A stretch of 64,000 nt of DNA from Terebella lapidaria (taxonomy: Eukaryota > Annelida > Polychaeta > Terebellida > Terebellidae), in NCBI GenBank assembly GCA_949152475.1, contig OX424568.1, forward strand, positions 10,701,667 to 10,765,666, in the 5' to 3' direction. A model generated the notes under the pieces. It saw nothing but the letters and a program-made list of their open reading frames with translations. It did no database searches and was not told where the DNA came from. Shown here piece by piece: positions 10,659 through 23,100 of this stretch. The position numbers were made by a program, and so were the translations under genes. Numbering within the stretch: position 1 is the stretch's first letter; each line of letters begins with the position of its first letter.

Positions 10659-10966
10659 CCCTTTCACTGCCAAAAACTATTTCAGACCTTGTATTCCATT
10701 GCCAAGTTATTTTTAAGAAATTATGAAGTATATATTTAAATGATATATTTATTGTGAAACAGTTTCCGTTATAATAAAATATGAAGTGGGTTTGTTCTAA
10801 GTACAATGTATAGAATTTAAGTCCCAAATTTTCAAAATTGGGCAATAATTCAATGTTAATTCATCATGTTTCAATTTGCCCTGATTTCCCCTAATTTTGG
10901 TCGACTAAAGTCGCCTCCGGCAGTGAACCCCCCTGTCGACTAAAGTCGCCTCCGGCAGTGAAAGGG
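10659..10966. mobile_element. 308-bp TTAA-flanked MITE (piggyBac-like or Kolobok-like ends)
   Basis: TTAA lies on both sides (10655-10658, 10967-10970). The ends are perfect 13-bp inverted repeats, CCCTTTCACTGCC and GGCAGTGAAAGGG. The paralogous site near 21,190 reads GCGTAATGTATTTTT without the insert. Known: TTAA duplication with CCC-starting ends is typical of piggyBac derivatives, although Kolobok also uses TTAA. Near the right end a ~28-bp block containing GTCGACTAAAGTCGCC occurs twice. Confidence 0.8.
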
Positions 10967-11810
10967 TTAAGGTATTTTACCTGAATTACAACCACAGTAA
11001 GATTTTTCTATTCAACTGATGGGTGTGTTCCACCCACGACGATAAAGAATGGGAAAATAAACCAATCACTGTCTGGCAACGTCTGGAGAACGTCAAGTGT
11101 AATACAAATCCAACTTATTCTATCCGATATTCTTCAATGTGGATAGCTTTCATAAGAATTGAGTGAAATTTAATATAAAAAACATTGAATAAAAAGTCCA
11201 GGTCATGTAGTTGTCTACCAATCACTTTCACGTGGACAAAGGCACCTCGAATTGACAATGCACAAAAGAACAACTAACGATTATACATGTAAAGCAGCCT
11301 TCTGACAAACAAAGCAGAGTCCTTCTATTCTAAATGGTGTAGGTGAAGATACCATGATATGATTGTGAACATAATCACATGGATGTAACACTCTTTCTAA
11401 AGTTGTTGTTTTAACCTTGCAACAAACAACTGTATACATTTGTAGATCAAATGGAGATGCCAATGAATCACCCGTGATTCTGGAACCAAAATGATTAATG
11501 TTCTGAGGGCGAACAGATGGACGAAGTTTACAAAATTAGTAGAAATAGTCAAAATTGAGATAATACTATTGGCATCCAAGTCCATACCAATAGAATATCA
11601 CGGTCATTCATCTACAATAACGTACCAACACTAACATAACGCCGTGTAATATCACTTAACACAGACGGAAGTTCTCGTTCTGGATTGCTACTATTTAACA
11701 CTCCTTCATTATCTAATGATATTCCTAATTACAGCAAATCTATCATACAATTTAGATTACATTTACTGTTTGAAAGTCCTTTATAGTCTAATAAAGGACT
11801 TTATTAGAGT

Positions 11811-11853
11811 CATAGTCCGGGGACAGAAATTTCTTTTCTGTCCCCGGACTATG
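11811..11853. repeat. Perfect 19-bp stem hairpin
   Basis: CATAGTCCGGGGACAGAAA is followed by a 5-bp loop and its exact reverse complement. The right arm starts an ~88-bp block (11836-11923) that recurs at 39851-39940 without the left arm. Confidence 0.85.
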
Positions 11854-12623
11854 AGATTGGATAACGGACCCTGTTTTGTTTGCTCGGAATACTTAATACT
11901 GGTTATTGATTCCACGTCTTTTGATTGCAGCCAATCTATCATACAATTAATATGTCTCTGATGTGTCTTATAGGTTAGAATGTGCGAATATGGAACACGT
12001 TACATTGCATTGAAACTGAACACGCCATACTACTCATATCGCAAGTATCGTGGGAAATGCACATAAATATTGAATATGTTGAATAAACGCGTCAACACTG
12101 CTGAATCAATACGTTCATGGCATAAATCCTTTCAAAAAACATCATTCGCAATGCAATAGGACCCAAAATTCTCCGACAATCCTGATAGTGCCATCATAAA
12201 GGCTTTCTATAGGAGATATGTGTTTATTACAGGCGGGTTATAATACTGAATCCTCTGTCCGTACTTTATAGACATGTATATCAAAATGACACCAGAAGGT
12301 TTATTTTGGTGAAATCGACAATTTTCACTGACAAAATAAAACAAATATAGAAGTGTCACATATACGTTCATATGTTGTCAACTTATGTCACTGTTACATT
12401 AGTGAAAAACATTGAGATAACTGGTTGCAATGGAATTGATGTTGACTAACACATAAACACCAACCATATTGCACCCTAGTCGTGATATTAGTCGCATTCC
12501 ATCATTTTGTTTCCCATGCAAATGTGAAAACGTTCAAATTTAGTGATATTTGCCCGAAATTAATGAGATATTTTGAGATATTTTCGGCGTTCTGACTTTC
12601 TAATTTTGTGGACACATACATGA

Positions 12624-13542
12624 CAAGAAAATGCAGCAAACTGCAGAAGACGACATTAGAGCTTGAGCACATCATCAGCACCACGACAGCTGAAAATATC
12701 TTACACAACGTTAGGCCTACCACCCCTCCCCCCCAAAAGAAAGAAGAAGCCATAATTGCATCCCCTATGTGATTCCAATTCATTTCCGTATACTAGGATG
12801 AAAAACATGGCCTACTTCATTCATATTACTAATAAGTAAACATTTATTTTAAAATCGATCAATGGAACAGATATGCCTGCTAAAATGATATGGAACCTCA
12901 TTAAAATATCCTCAAAACACTGGAAACTATGAGGAATATCTGCATCTGATAACATCAGATATAGCCTAACACATGCCTTTACTGGGCAAATTAAAATACC
13001 AGTTAAGAATAAAAAGACTTCACAATCCAGCACAGAACACCAGCTTAATTGTCATGTTATAAAATACGTCAAATTACGGTAAATGTAGCCGTGGCATCGC
13101 AGACGAATCGCTGTGTTTACTTCATAACGCCAAAAAAGTCCACACGCAGATGCCCACATGCATGTATGCATACACGAATTGCTGAACAGAAATTGTGTTT
13201 CAAAATACGCGTCATTGTGGTAAAATTTGCTTTGCATTCTGGAAACGTCAATTTCCATCGGCTCCGCCATTTTGGGACGTTTTTAGATAATTTGAACATT
13301 TACGTTATTTTCTCAAACCTAACACATCGATTCATGCCTCATATATCTGTGGAATAGTCAAAGTTTCCCATCAATTCGAGAGATTTTATGTCAAGGACAA
13401 AGAAAATCCTCATTTGAAGTAGGTATCTAAACGTTTACATGCCAAAACGTGCGTCGATAGGTTGGCATGAAACCTCCATGAAAAAGTCAGCACATGGACA
13501 TGTAGAGGGTTGGGGGCTTCGCCCCCAACGCTCTAATGTCAA
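12624..13542 (+). mobile_element. Helentron/Helitron-like non-autonomous element, copy A
   Basis: This copy is inverted relative to 29514-30248. The matching empty site near 23,060 reads CACATGAAAATCACTG, so about 919 bp were added without a clear target duplication, between A and A. One end has CAAGAAAATGCAGC, then GACATTAGAGC about 30 bp inside. The other end has a 9-bp GC hairpin (13509-13529), then GCTCTAATGTC, the inverse of that internal motif. Asymmetric inverted motifs, an end hairpin and no target duplication suggest the Helentron group. No Rep/helicase is present. Confidence 0.5.
13509..13529. repeat. Subterminal GC hairpin of Helentron-like copy A
   Basis: GTTGGGGGC, a TTC loop and GCCCCCAAC. 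It is conserved in copy B at 29527-29547. Confidence 0.8.
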
Positions 13543-16500
13543 AAATCACTGAAAGAACATATAGCAGATGACAAAGATGAAATAATTTTTTTATGATAAC
13601 ATAATTTGAACAGTTAGTGATAGATTTGGGAAAATGTTATATTATCAGGGTAGTATAAGAATGAAGCATCCCCTGTATATAGCAGGTTACCAGTATTAAA
13701 TTCACCAACCAAAGGAACAACCAAGTGACAGATACCAATTTTGAGGTCCGATGGCCTCAAACATGTTAATTTCAGTTCCAATTGGAGTGAGTTGCGTCTT
13801 CCCGATGGCCTCAAATATGTTAGTTTCAGTTCCACTTGTGGTACTCGACAAAACCAAGCTGCTTTGTGATATCACGCATTCCAATTTCTTTAATGGGCCA
13901 TTGATGAATGCACCGCTAATGTAATTATCAGCTATTAACTGCCATGGATATCTTCAAAGAAGCATTCAAGTGAAGATGCATTAGCAAATGGAAACTGGCT
14001 GGGACATTGGAAATCTCACATTGAAAGTGCAGAACAAAAGAAAATTTGCAGTCAAACATTGAATTATCGTCGATTAGTGACGGAGTGGCAGTTATGTCTA
14101 AGTAATCTGATCATGATTTAGCGTTCTCATGAGATTTCAGGGTGCAACATTATTGCAGCATGGATTATTCTAAGTACCAAGAATGATGTGTCATTCAGAT
14201 GTATTCTTAATGTTGTGGATATGGTACTTCGTTTGTGATTTGGAGACGTGATCTCATTTATGTGCCCATCAAATGTACAGAAGACCACATCGGTGCCATC
14301 TATTCAATACTGTTTAAAAGTAATTTGATTTCAGGATTTAGTTTGTCTTCATCAATCTAACAAACTGATCAGTAAGCATATGTAAAAGATACATAAATAA
14401 ATGTAGTTTGAATAATTCCATGTTGGTGTTTGTATTCCTAATCGACGGGTGTCTAACATTTACATGCGAAGACGAACAGATATGAAGGTGGTATTTATGT
14501 CTCCATATTCCAAATTTCTGTAGTCACGCGTGAAGTGTGAAAGGCATACATCATGTGCAGTTGCCACTTGGGTGTAGAAGGAACAAATGTTCATATATAA
14601 CCAAAAAAGCTTCCTAGTACGCCTGTGATGTGATCGTACATTCCGGAAATTAGTTAAGCATGGCATGCACCAAGTCCATGAATAACACTGTCCATGAATT
14701 CAGCCTTTCATGAACAATACACAAGAGACTAATCTTGTGTCTGAAGAGTCTTATAATATACAGCACATGTTTTTTGTAGGATTTATTAACAATACAAAGC
14801 CAGGTGAAATTATCATTTTCAAAAACAGACAGTAGCAAACTTATTAGACATACTTGAAGAACCGGCCTTCCATTCACTTTAGCTGTATTTCGATAATTTT
14901 GAATAAATGACACCAGCAATGACACAATTAGAAGAAGGGGTTTTGGCTAAACGCCTCAACTAGGTTAATGTTTGAGGAGACACGCATCCCATTATGTCAA
15001 GTGGGCCATTACTGAAACACCTCGCACCAAAAATAGCTATCAACTGGCCACAATCCACTTCAAAGAAGCAGGAAAATGAAGATGCATTAGCACATGAAAT
15101 CTGTTTCAACAAAAAAGAAAGTAGGAAACTAAACCTTTGTGATTCCGTTATGAATGCATCGTGGAGCAAAACTATGTCTACCTAATTTCACATAATTCGA
15201 CATGCTGATAAGATTTTCATGGAGGAATATTACATTATGAGTTGATTCCGTGTTTACTCCCGATTAATCACAGATACATTTATCACTTACTCAAGCTAGA
15301 AATGATTCAGTGTTGTGCGTCTGGGAAGGGTGTTAAAATGTGAAAATTAAGAAATAGTTCCTATCTTTACATATATTTGATCCGAGAATGCTTATCAGAG
15401 AATAATTCTTTTCAATAATAATTTTAAAAATCCATACTTTCCTTGCCTATATTGGCCGAAACTGTTGTACACTGAAGAAACCTTCGAGTAGGAAACACAA
15501 TGAGCATTCCATGCCTTTATATGTATTGTAGCACTCACACCCCCGTCTTCTGCCAGATGTAAGGATTAATGCCAATAATAATAATATTATTACTAATTTA
15601 TGATGTGCAAAAATCACCTACGTTTCTATGCGCACCACCATAAATGGGAGGTAAAACAAGAGCGAAAATGTCATACAAACAAAGAAATATGTGTAACTGA
15701 CAGTGTTAGATTGAAACGTGACTACATGTAAAATGCACTGAAGCTAAGTATGAAAAGATGAGTTTCTAGAGAGCACTCAACCTCATTTCAAATGGCACAC
15801 ATAGTACAAAATCGATCATATATCGTAATTGTATGTATGTGTTTCAAGTAATTCACTGTAATAAGGGGTTATACTGTAGGGTCCTAGCAGACGGATATGT
15901 ATTACACTTCATTAGAGACACCACTTTGCATGTCACTGAAAATTTATGGATTAATCAACCCATAACACATAAAAATAATATGTTAATGGACACTAATGGT
16001 TAATACATGACAAGACATATTGAGGTGTGGTGAGATATACAAATGTATGGGCTTTTGCAATGCAAGGTTACTGAACCTACATAGAAACAGATTTATTCAA
16101 ATCAGATGGTGATGTTCCAATGGGTAATATGGTGGTGAACCCGAGATGGAATTTCGTGTAATTAGGTTTGATCTCCATTCACTTGGCAATACCTCTTTCC
16201 CTCAAACACAAGTGGAACAAATAACAAACAGGCAAAGCTTTAAAATACCATGCAAACGATCGCACAGGCACTGTTATTAAAATGGAAGAGTTTCGCGTAA
16301 GGTATTTTTCCTGATTTACAACCACAGTGGCAATTCTCTATTCAACTGACAAATTTGCTACGTCCACCTTGATAAAAAATGGGAAGCAAATAAACCAGTC
16401 ATTGTCTTGCAATGTCTGGACAATGCCATTTTTTTTTTATATGATGGATGTTCTTCAAATTAAATTGCTCTTATACGTATAAACGAGAGGAGAATAGAGT

Positions 16501-17969
16501 GAATGAGACACTATTCTATGTATTCGTCTACCAAACACGTTCACTGCTATGAAGGCACTTTGAACTGACAATATGCAAAAGAACAACTAACTATTTCAAA
16601 GTAATATCCAGACAAACAAATCCGAGTCTGTTCATTCTAATTGGTGTTTTTGAAGATATCAAGATACGACTTTGAACAAAATTACAAGATTGTACCACTC
16701 GTTCTAAAGTTATTAGTTTAAACTTGATATATGCCAGGACTTCATCATCTCTTGTCAATGCGATATACAATATGTATGTATTTGTAGATGTAAATCGAGA
16801 AACGCTATTGAATCACCTGTTGATATTGCAACCAAATGAAATACCCTCGTTCTGGATTGTTTCTGAATTACTGTGTAACACTCCTTCACAATCCAATCCT
16901 TCACAATACTTCTAATGGCAGCCAATCTATCGTACAATTGAAATGTTCCTGATGTGTCTTATAGGTGCTAATGTGGGATATACTGCATTGTATTGGATTT
17001 GAACATGACATACTGCTCATCTCGTGGGTAGTGCACATAAATATTACATGGGTTAAACTAACGCACCAACAATGCTGAGACAATACGGTTATAGTATGGA
17101 GCCATTAAAAAATACATCCACAAAACAATGGGGTCCAGAATTCTTAGACCACCTTGATAATGTCATCATGATAGACCTTCAATAACTGACATATGTTTTT
17201 TACAGGTGGGTTATATAATCATGAATCCTCTGTCCGCACTTCATAGACATGTACATGTATCTCAAAATGACACCAGAAATTTTATTTTGGGAAAAACCAA
17301 CGAATTTCACCGTCAAACTTGAGCTAATATAGAAATGTAACACATTTATTTATATGTCACCAACTCGTCTTGCATTGGTGAAAAACTTTGAGATGACTGA
17401 TTGCAATGAAATTGAAGTTGAAAAGCACACAGTCACCAACCATCAGGCACCCTAATCGTGTCATTATTCAAATTCCATCAGTTTTCCAGGCAAATGCAAA
17501 TACATTAATTGTTCGGAATTGAGCAATTATTCTGATGCTGTAAAATTCAGCGTTCTGAATTTTTGATGTTCTTTGTACGTACATAAAAGTGAACACATAA
17601 TCGATAATGTAGATGAAATAAATTATTTTAGTGACAGGTTTCGGAAAAGGGTGGTCTAAACCTAAAGAATTTCACCCTAGAAAGTAGGTTAACAGTTTGA
17701 ACCAACAGCAACCACTCTTGTGGTACTCGACACAACCGTGCTGCTTTTTGGTATCACGCACCCCATTACCCTTAATGGGCCATTGATGTTTGTACGACTA
17801 ATGTAAGTATTAGCTGGTTACTGTCATGGATATCTTCAAAGAACCATAAAACTGGAGCTGCATTAGCACATGGAAACTTCTTGGTAAATTCTACATTCAA
17901 AATAGAGAACAGAACGAAAACAAAAATTCAAGGAAACTTTGTGCTACCATCGATTAGACCCCAGTTCCA

Positions 17970-18700
17970 TCATCACGAAAGTGTGGGTGATGAACTACAT
18001 CGAATTGACGCTCGTAGGGACATTCGCCAACGAAGTTCTGATTCGTTGTAGTCCGTTGGAGATCGGCATCTTTTTCGTTGTGCATCGGAGACGTCACAAC
18101 GGCGCCACGTGAGTTTTGAAATGTTCAAAACAATCGTGGCTCCAACACGATTTTGTTCACGATCTTTGTGTGTTCACCTGTATTCCTGGTGTGTCGTTGC
18201 GCTTCGTTCCTTTTCTTTGTGCCTTCATAGCGATTCTAAAGGCGACATAGAACGGTAGTAGGACGATCCGGGATGACCTAACAATGACGCACGAATCAGT
18301 GCGACTTAGCGCCGACACGGAAACGGTACGGAAATCACAGACATGCAACGATGTGCAGAGATATTATTTGCAGTACAACAGTGGCAACATGCAACCATGA
18401 AAGTAGGAAACCGATAGAATACAGGAAGAAAATTACGACGCACAAACATCAAGAACGACTTTATTTAGACGTAACGCATGGTATTGGCCATATCGTCCGA
18501 GCTGAATACCCAGATATTCGCTGGTATTCGTGGTCAGATCTGTCCTTCCACATTTCGTTTGTGATTCGCCACCACCATTCGTGAGAGTGGGAACGTAAAT
18601 AAAAAATATTCGTGGTCAAATCCGTCCATCAATATTCTTTGTTATTCACCAATATTTGTGACAGTGGGATCGTAACTTTTTTCGATAGCATAACGGAGTG
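17970..18700. repeat. Interspersed ~700-bp repeat shared with unit 6 (33960-34620)
   Basis: Both copies start near the repeat of GTAGGGACATTCGCCAACGA and end near GACAGTGGGATCGTAA. The outer ends look weakly inverted (GTGGGTGATGAAC against the reverse complement of TATTCACCAATATTTG), so a decayed DNA transposon is possible. The minus-strand open frames of unit 6 in this interval are broken in unit 3. Confidence 0.5.
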
Positions 18701-18974
18701 GAAACTAAGGATGGGATGGGACACACGAATCTCATCAACATCTATTATTTTCATATTGAGGGTAATCTAAAGTGGCATAATCGGTATTGGGTTGATACAA
18801 TAGCGGTCCACACAGCTATAAACAGCTATCAGACTTTTAAAATAGCTTCGCACGAAACCGTTCCCATGCAGTGATGAAAAAGTAACAAAATAGCAAAAAA
18901 ATAAATATAGAAAAAAATACACAGCCCGATGATTTCAAACTCGTATATGTATGGTATGGTATATTATAGTATTG

Positions 18975-20054
18975 TGTTACAAGTTTAGCATCGAGTGTCA
19001 CTGTAGAAAACTAACCGCTCCCTTTGGGGTTAGTTGTAAATATGTAAATAATACAATGAATGCTCCCTCAATCCGCCTAGTTTCTTGTATTTATGTATAA
19101 TTTGCAATAAACTGCTCACGTATATGTGTTATACTTAGATGCAGCATATCTTTAGTGACACTTTGGTAACATTTCTATATCCAATTATGCAATATAGGCG
19201 ACACTATCAGAGAGAAACTGGAGCATTCTCAAACGTAATTTTCGACGCCAGGTGGCGCCATTTTGCTATATAAACAACAACTTCAAACTAAGATTGTAGA
19301 CTTACTAGTGTGTATTTTTATGTTTCATATACACTAGAGTGTTACATTTTACATGCGGATTCATATGATATAAATATTGCTACTGTTCATAGTGTGTTGT
19401 GAAATAATTGTTAAGTCCAGTTGAAATCACGTGATTCCCTGGCCGTGGCTATTTAAGCCCAGCAGCACAAGGCGAAGAAGCAGTCGCTCATTTGGGTGCT
19501 TGGTGATCCTTGCCTTGGCTTGTTCACCTTGCAACATTTGAAAGTTCAACTACTACTCTACTCTACTACAGCCGCGGTGTAAGTCACTATTAATTGTTTT
19601 ATGGTGCTCAGTACCCTAGCATTGATTTTCCTCGGGGAAATGCTTTGTCCCAGTGGTTTGGCTGCATTTACACTTTTATGACTTGCCATTTTCGTTTTTA
19701 TGAAGTTACAAGGGCCAGTAATTGGATTTTAAATCTAGTGCATTGCTTTACATGGTTCTGTTTTGCTCTAGAATGTAAGTATCAATCTATCATATTTTAT
19801 TAATACGTATTTAACGTATTTAGCGTATTTAACGTATTTTATTAATATTATGGAGCCATGATGATGACCATTACCCAATTTACCTGTTTTACACACCACA
19901 TGGTTTACATATATTGTTGAATAAATTACATTGTTGTTTGAACATATTACCCTTTCGTTGTATTCCGTGTGTTCGAGGCTCGTTCTTCTCACACACATTT
20001 CAGTACATATACTTATGCTCAGACAAGGTGCCAAATAACCTGTGGCACGCTACA
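18975..20054 (+). mobile_element. Solo LTR of an LTR retrotransposon, 1080 bp
   Basis: The sequence starts TGTTAC and ends GCTACA (TG...CA) and is flanked by ATTG on both sides (18971-18974, 20055-20058). The paralogous unit 6 near 35,370 has no insert. A TATA-like TATTTAA at 19450-19456 is followed by a plausible start region, and AATAAA occurs at 19920-19925. The 4-bp duplication fits Gypsy-type elements; this is inference, since no internal region remains. Confidence 0.7.
19804..19845 (+). repeat. Short ~10-bp tandem repeat inside the solo LTR
   Basis: GTATTTAACGTATTTAGCG and its neighbours repeat GTATTTA(A/G)C about four times. Confidence 0.7.
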
Positions 20055-20155
20055 ATTGAAACCCCAAATATTCAGTTTGATTCGTTTGTGTTGTAAATAA
20101 CAATATAGGAAAATTCATGTATTCGTTTATGTCATTGCAGATGTAAACAATTTTT

Positions 20156-23100
20156 GTTACTTTCTATATACATTTCCCGTCTGAAGTAAGTCTGTTGTGA
20201 GAGTGAATGAAATGAAGTATACAACCAAGTAAGTTTGTCTCTCAACAAAACTGGCTTATATAGATTAGGCTGGGTCATAATTGCCAGGTGACTAATCATT
20301 ATTCATTCCAATAATAAAAAAAAAATCCATACTTTCCTTGCCTATATTGGTCAGAACTGTTTTACACTGAAGAAACCTTCGAGTGGGAAACACAAAAATC
20401 ATTCCATGCATTTATATGTATTGTAGCACTTACGCCCCCGTCTTCTGCCAGATGTAAGGATTAATAGTAATATTATTAATTTATAATGTGCAAAAATTAC
20501 ATACGTTTCTATGCACAGCACCATCAATGGGAGGTAAAACAATAGTAAAAATGTCATACAAACAAAGAGATGTGTGTAAATGTGTTAGACTGAAACGTGA
20601 CTACATGTAAAATGCACTGAAGCCAAGTATGAAAAGATGAGTTTTTAAAGGGCATTCAACCTCATTTCAAATGGCACAGTACGAGATCGATCACATGTTG
20701 TAATTGTATGTATTTCAAGTAATTCACTGTAATAAGGGTTATACTGTAGGTTCCAAACGGACGGATATGTATTACTCACACTTCATTAGAGACACCACTT
20801 TGCATGTCACTGAAAATTTATGGATTAATTTATAACACATAAAAATAATACGTTAATGGGCACTAATGGTTAATACATGACAAGACATATTGAGGTGTGG
20901 TGAGATATACAAATGTATGGGCTTTCGCACGCAAGGTTACTTAACCTACATAGAAACAGATTTATTCAAATCAAATGTTCCAATGGGTAATATGGTGGTG
21001 AACCCGAGATGGAATTTCATGGTGACATACACACACTACCTCTGTGATTAGGTTTGATCTCCATTCGCTTGGCAATACCTGTTTTCCCTCAAACACATGT
21101 GGAACAAATAACAAACAGGCGAAGCTTTAAAATACCATGCAAACGATCGCACATGCACTGTTATTAAAATTTACCACATAAAGAGTTCCGCGTAATGTAT
21201 TTTTCCTGAATTACAACCACAGTGGCAAATTTCTATTAAACTGACAAATTTTATACATCCACCTTGAAAAAGAATGGGAAACAAATAAACCAGTCATTGT
21301 CTTGCAACGTCTGAACAATGCCATTTTTATATGATGGATGCTCTTCAAAATAAATTGTTTTCATACGTATAAACGAAAGGTGAAAATAGTGAATGAGACA
21401 CTATGCCATGTATTCGTCTACCAATCACGCTCACTCCTACGAAGCACTTTGAACTGACAATATGCAAAAGAACAGCTAACGATTACAAAGCAGTATTCAG
21501 ACAAACAAATCCGAGTCTGTTAATTCTAATTGGTGTTGTTGAAGATATCAAGATACGACTTTGAACAAAATTACAAGATTGTATCACTCTCTCTAAAGTC
21601 ATTAGTTTCAACTTGATATGGTATGCCAGGACTTCATCATCTCTCGGCAATGCGATATACAATATGTATATATTTGTAGACGTAAATGGAGAAATGCTAT
21701 TGGATCACCTGTGAATACTACAACCAAATGAAATACCCTCGTTCTGGATCGTTTCTGAATTATTGTTTAACACTCGTTTATAATTCAATAACAACTTCTA
21801 ATGGCGGCCAATCTATCCTACAATTTGCATGTTTCTGATGTGTCTTATAGTAGGCCGGCAGCCCAGATAGGCCAGTGTGTCTTTTGATAAAGCAGTTGGT
21901 CGGGCTTTGTTTCTATCGCAAAATGTGGTATTTTATGTTTGTTATTGGAATCATCAAAATTTGGATGGATTGATGGTAATGGATTGGTACTTGCATTCAT
22001 ACCACTGAGCCGGTCTCACTGCTGGTGGACGTTAAGTCTGTCCCCGAGGATACCATCAACTCAGTAGCCTTTTGGCTTGTGATTGGGTACTTATGTGCTT
22101 GTCATATATCTCTTCCATGGGGTTTGTGTCGGATTCTCTAAATTGTTTTCATAGGTTGTTGGGCAGTTGTGTGCTAATTCCATCAGATGTACAGTAGAAA
22201 CAACTACATTTGCCACACTGTCTGCCCCTGATGACGCCGGTGTGTCTTTTGATAAAGCAGTTGGTCGGGCTTTGTTTCTATCGCAAAATGTTGTATTTTA
22301 TGTTTGTTATTGGAATCATCAAAATTTGGATGGATTGGTGGTAATGGATTGGTACTTGCATTCATACCACTGAGCCGGTCTCACTGCTGGTGGACGTTAA
22401 GTCTGTCCCCGAGGATACCATCAACTCAGTAGCCTTTTGGCTTGTGATTGGGTACTTATGTGCTTGTCATATATCTCTTCCATGGGGTTTGTGTCGGATT
22501 CTCTAAATTGTTTTCATAGGTTGTTGGGCAGTTGTGTGCTAATTCCATCAGATGTACAGTAGAAACAACTACATTTGCCACACTGTCTGCCCCTGGTGAC
22601 GCCGTTGTGTCTTTTGATAAAGCAGTTGGTCGGGCTTTGTATCTATCGCAAAATGTTGTATTTTATGTTTGCTATTGGAATCATCAAAATTTGGATGGAT
22701 TGGTGGTAATGGATTGGTACTTGCATGCACCCCCCAACAAAATGTCAGTGGATTGTTATTAGGCCCTGGGATGTCCTCAGTCCCGTATCGAGTGGCAGCA
22801 ATAAAATAACTCATTCCCACTATTGGTTATTGAGCTGTTTGTAACCACACCCAGAATCACCGAATATTAAATATTAAGATAACTGGTTGTAATGAAATTG
22901 ATGTTGACTAACACATGAACACCAACCATGGATGGGAATTTTGTTCCCATGCAAATGTGAAAACATTCAAATTTGGTGATATTTGCCCAAAATTAATGAA
23001 ATATTTGGATCTTGTACAGTTCGGCGTTCTGACTTTCGTATATAATTGTGCATACACACATGAAAATCACTGAAAGAACAAATAGCAGATAACTCAGATG

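Larger units (their letters stand above)
9991..15400 (+). repeat. Array unit 2 (diverged), with MITE and Helentron-like insertions
   Basis: This is head-to-tail with unit 1. 10,376 on matches the unit start in weak form. 10,970-12,600 follows the order of 16,300-17,600, and 13,543-14,420 is close to 23,060-23,790. 14,640-15,330 matches 23,790-24,400 and 28,120-28,690. No supported gene; open frames such as 14994-15185 belong to the repeat. Confidence 0.7.
15401..20155 (+). repeat. Array unit 3, with solo LTR insertion
   Basis: The anchor TCCATACTTTCCTTGCCTAT is at 15,431, and the next unit repeats it at 20,327. 16,110-17,330 parallels units 1, 4, 5 and 6. 17,700-18,960 parallels 33,720-35,370 of unit 6. 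No gene is supported. Confidence 0.8.
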
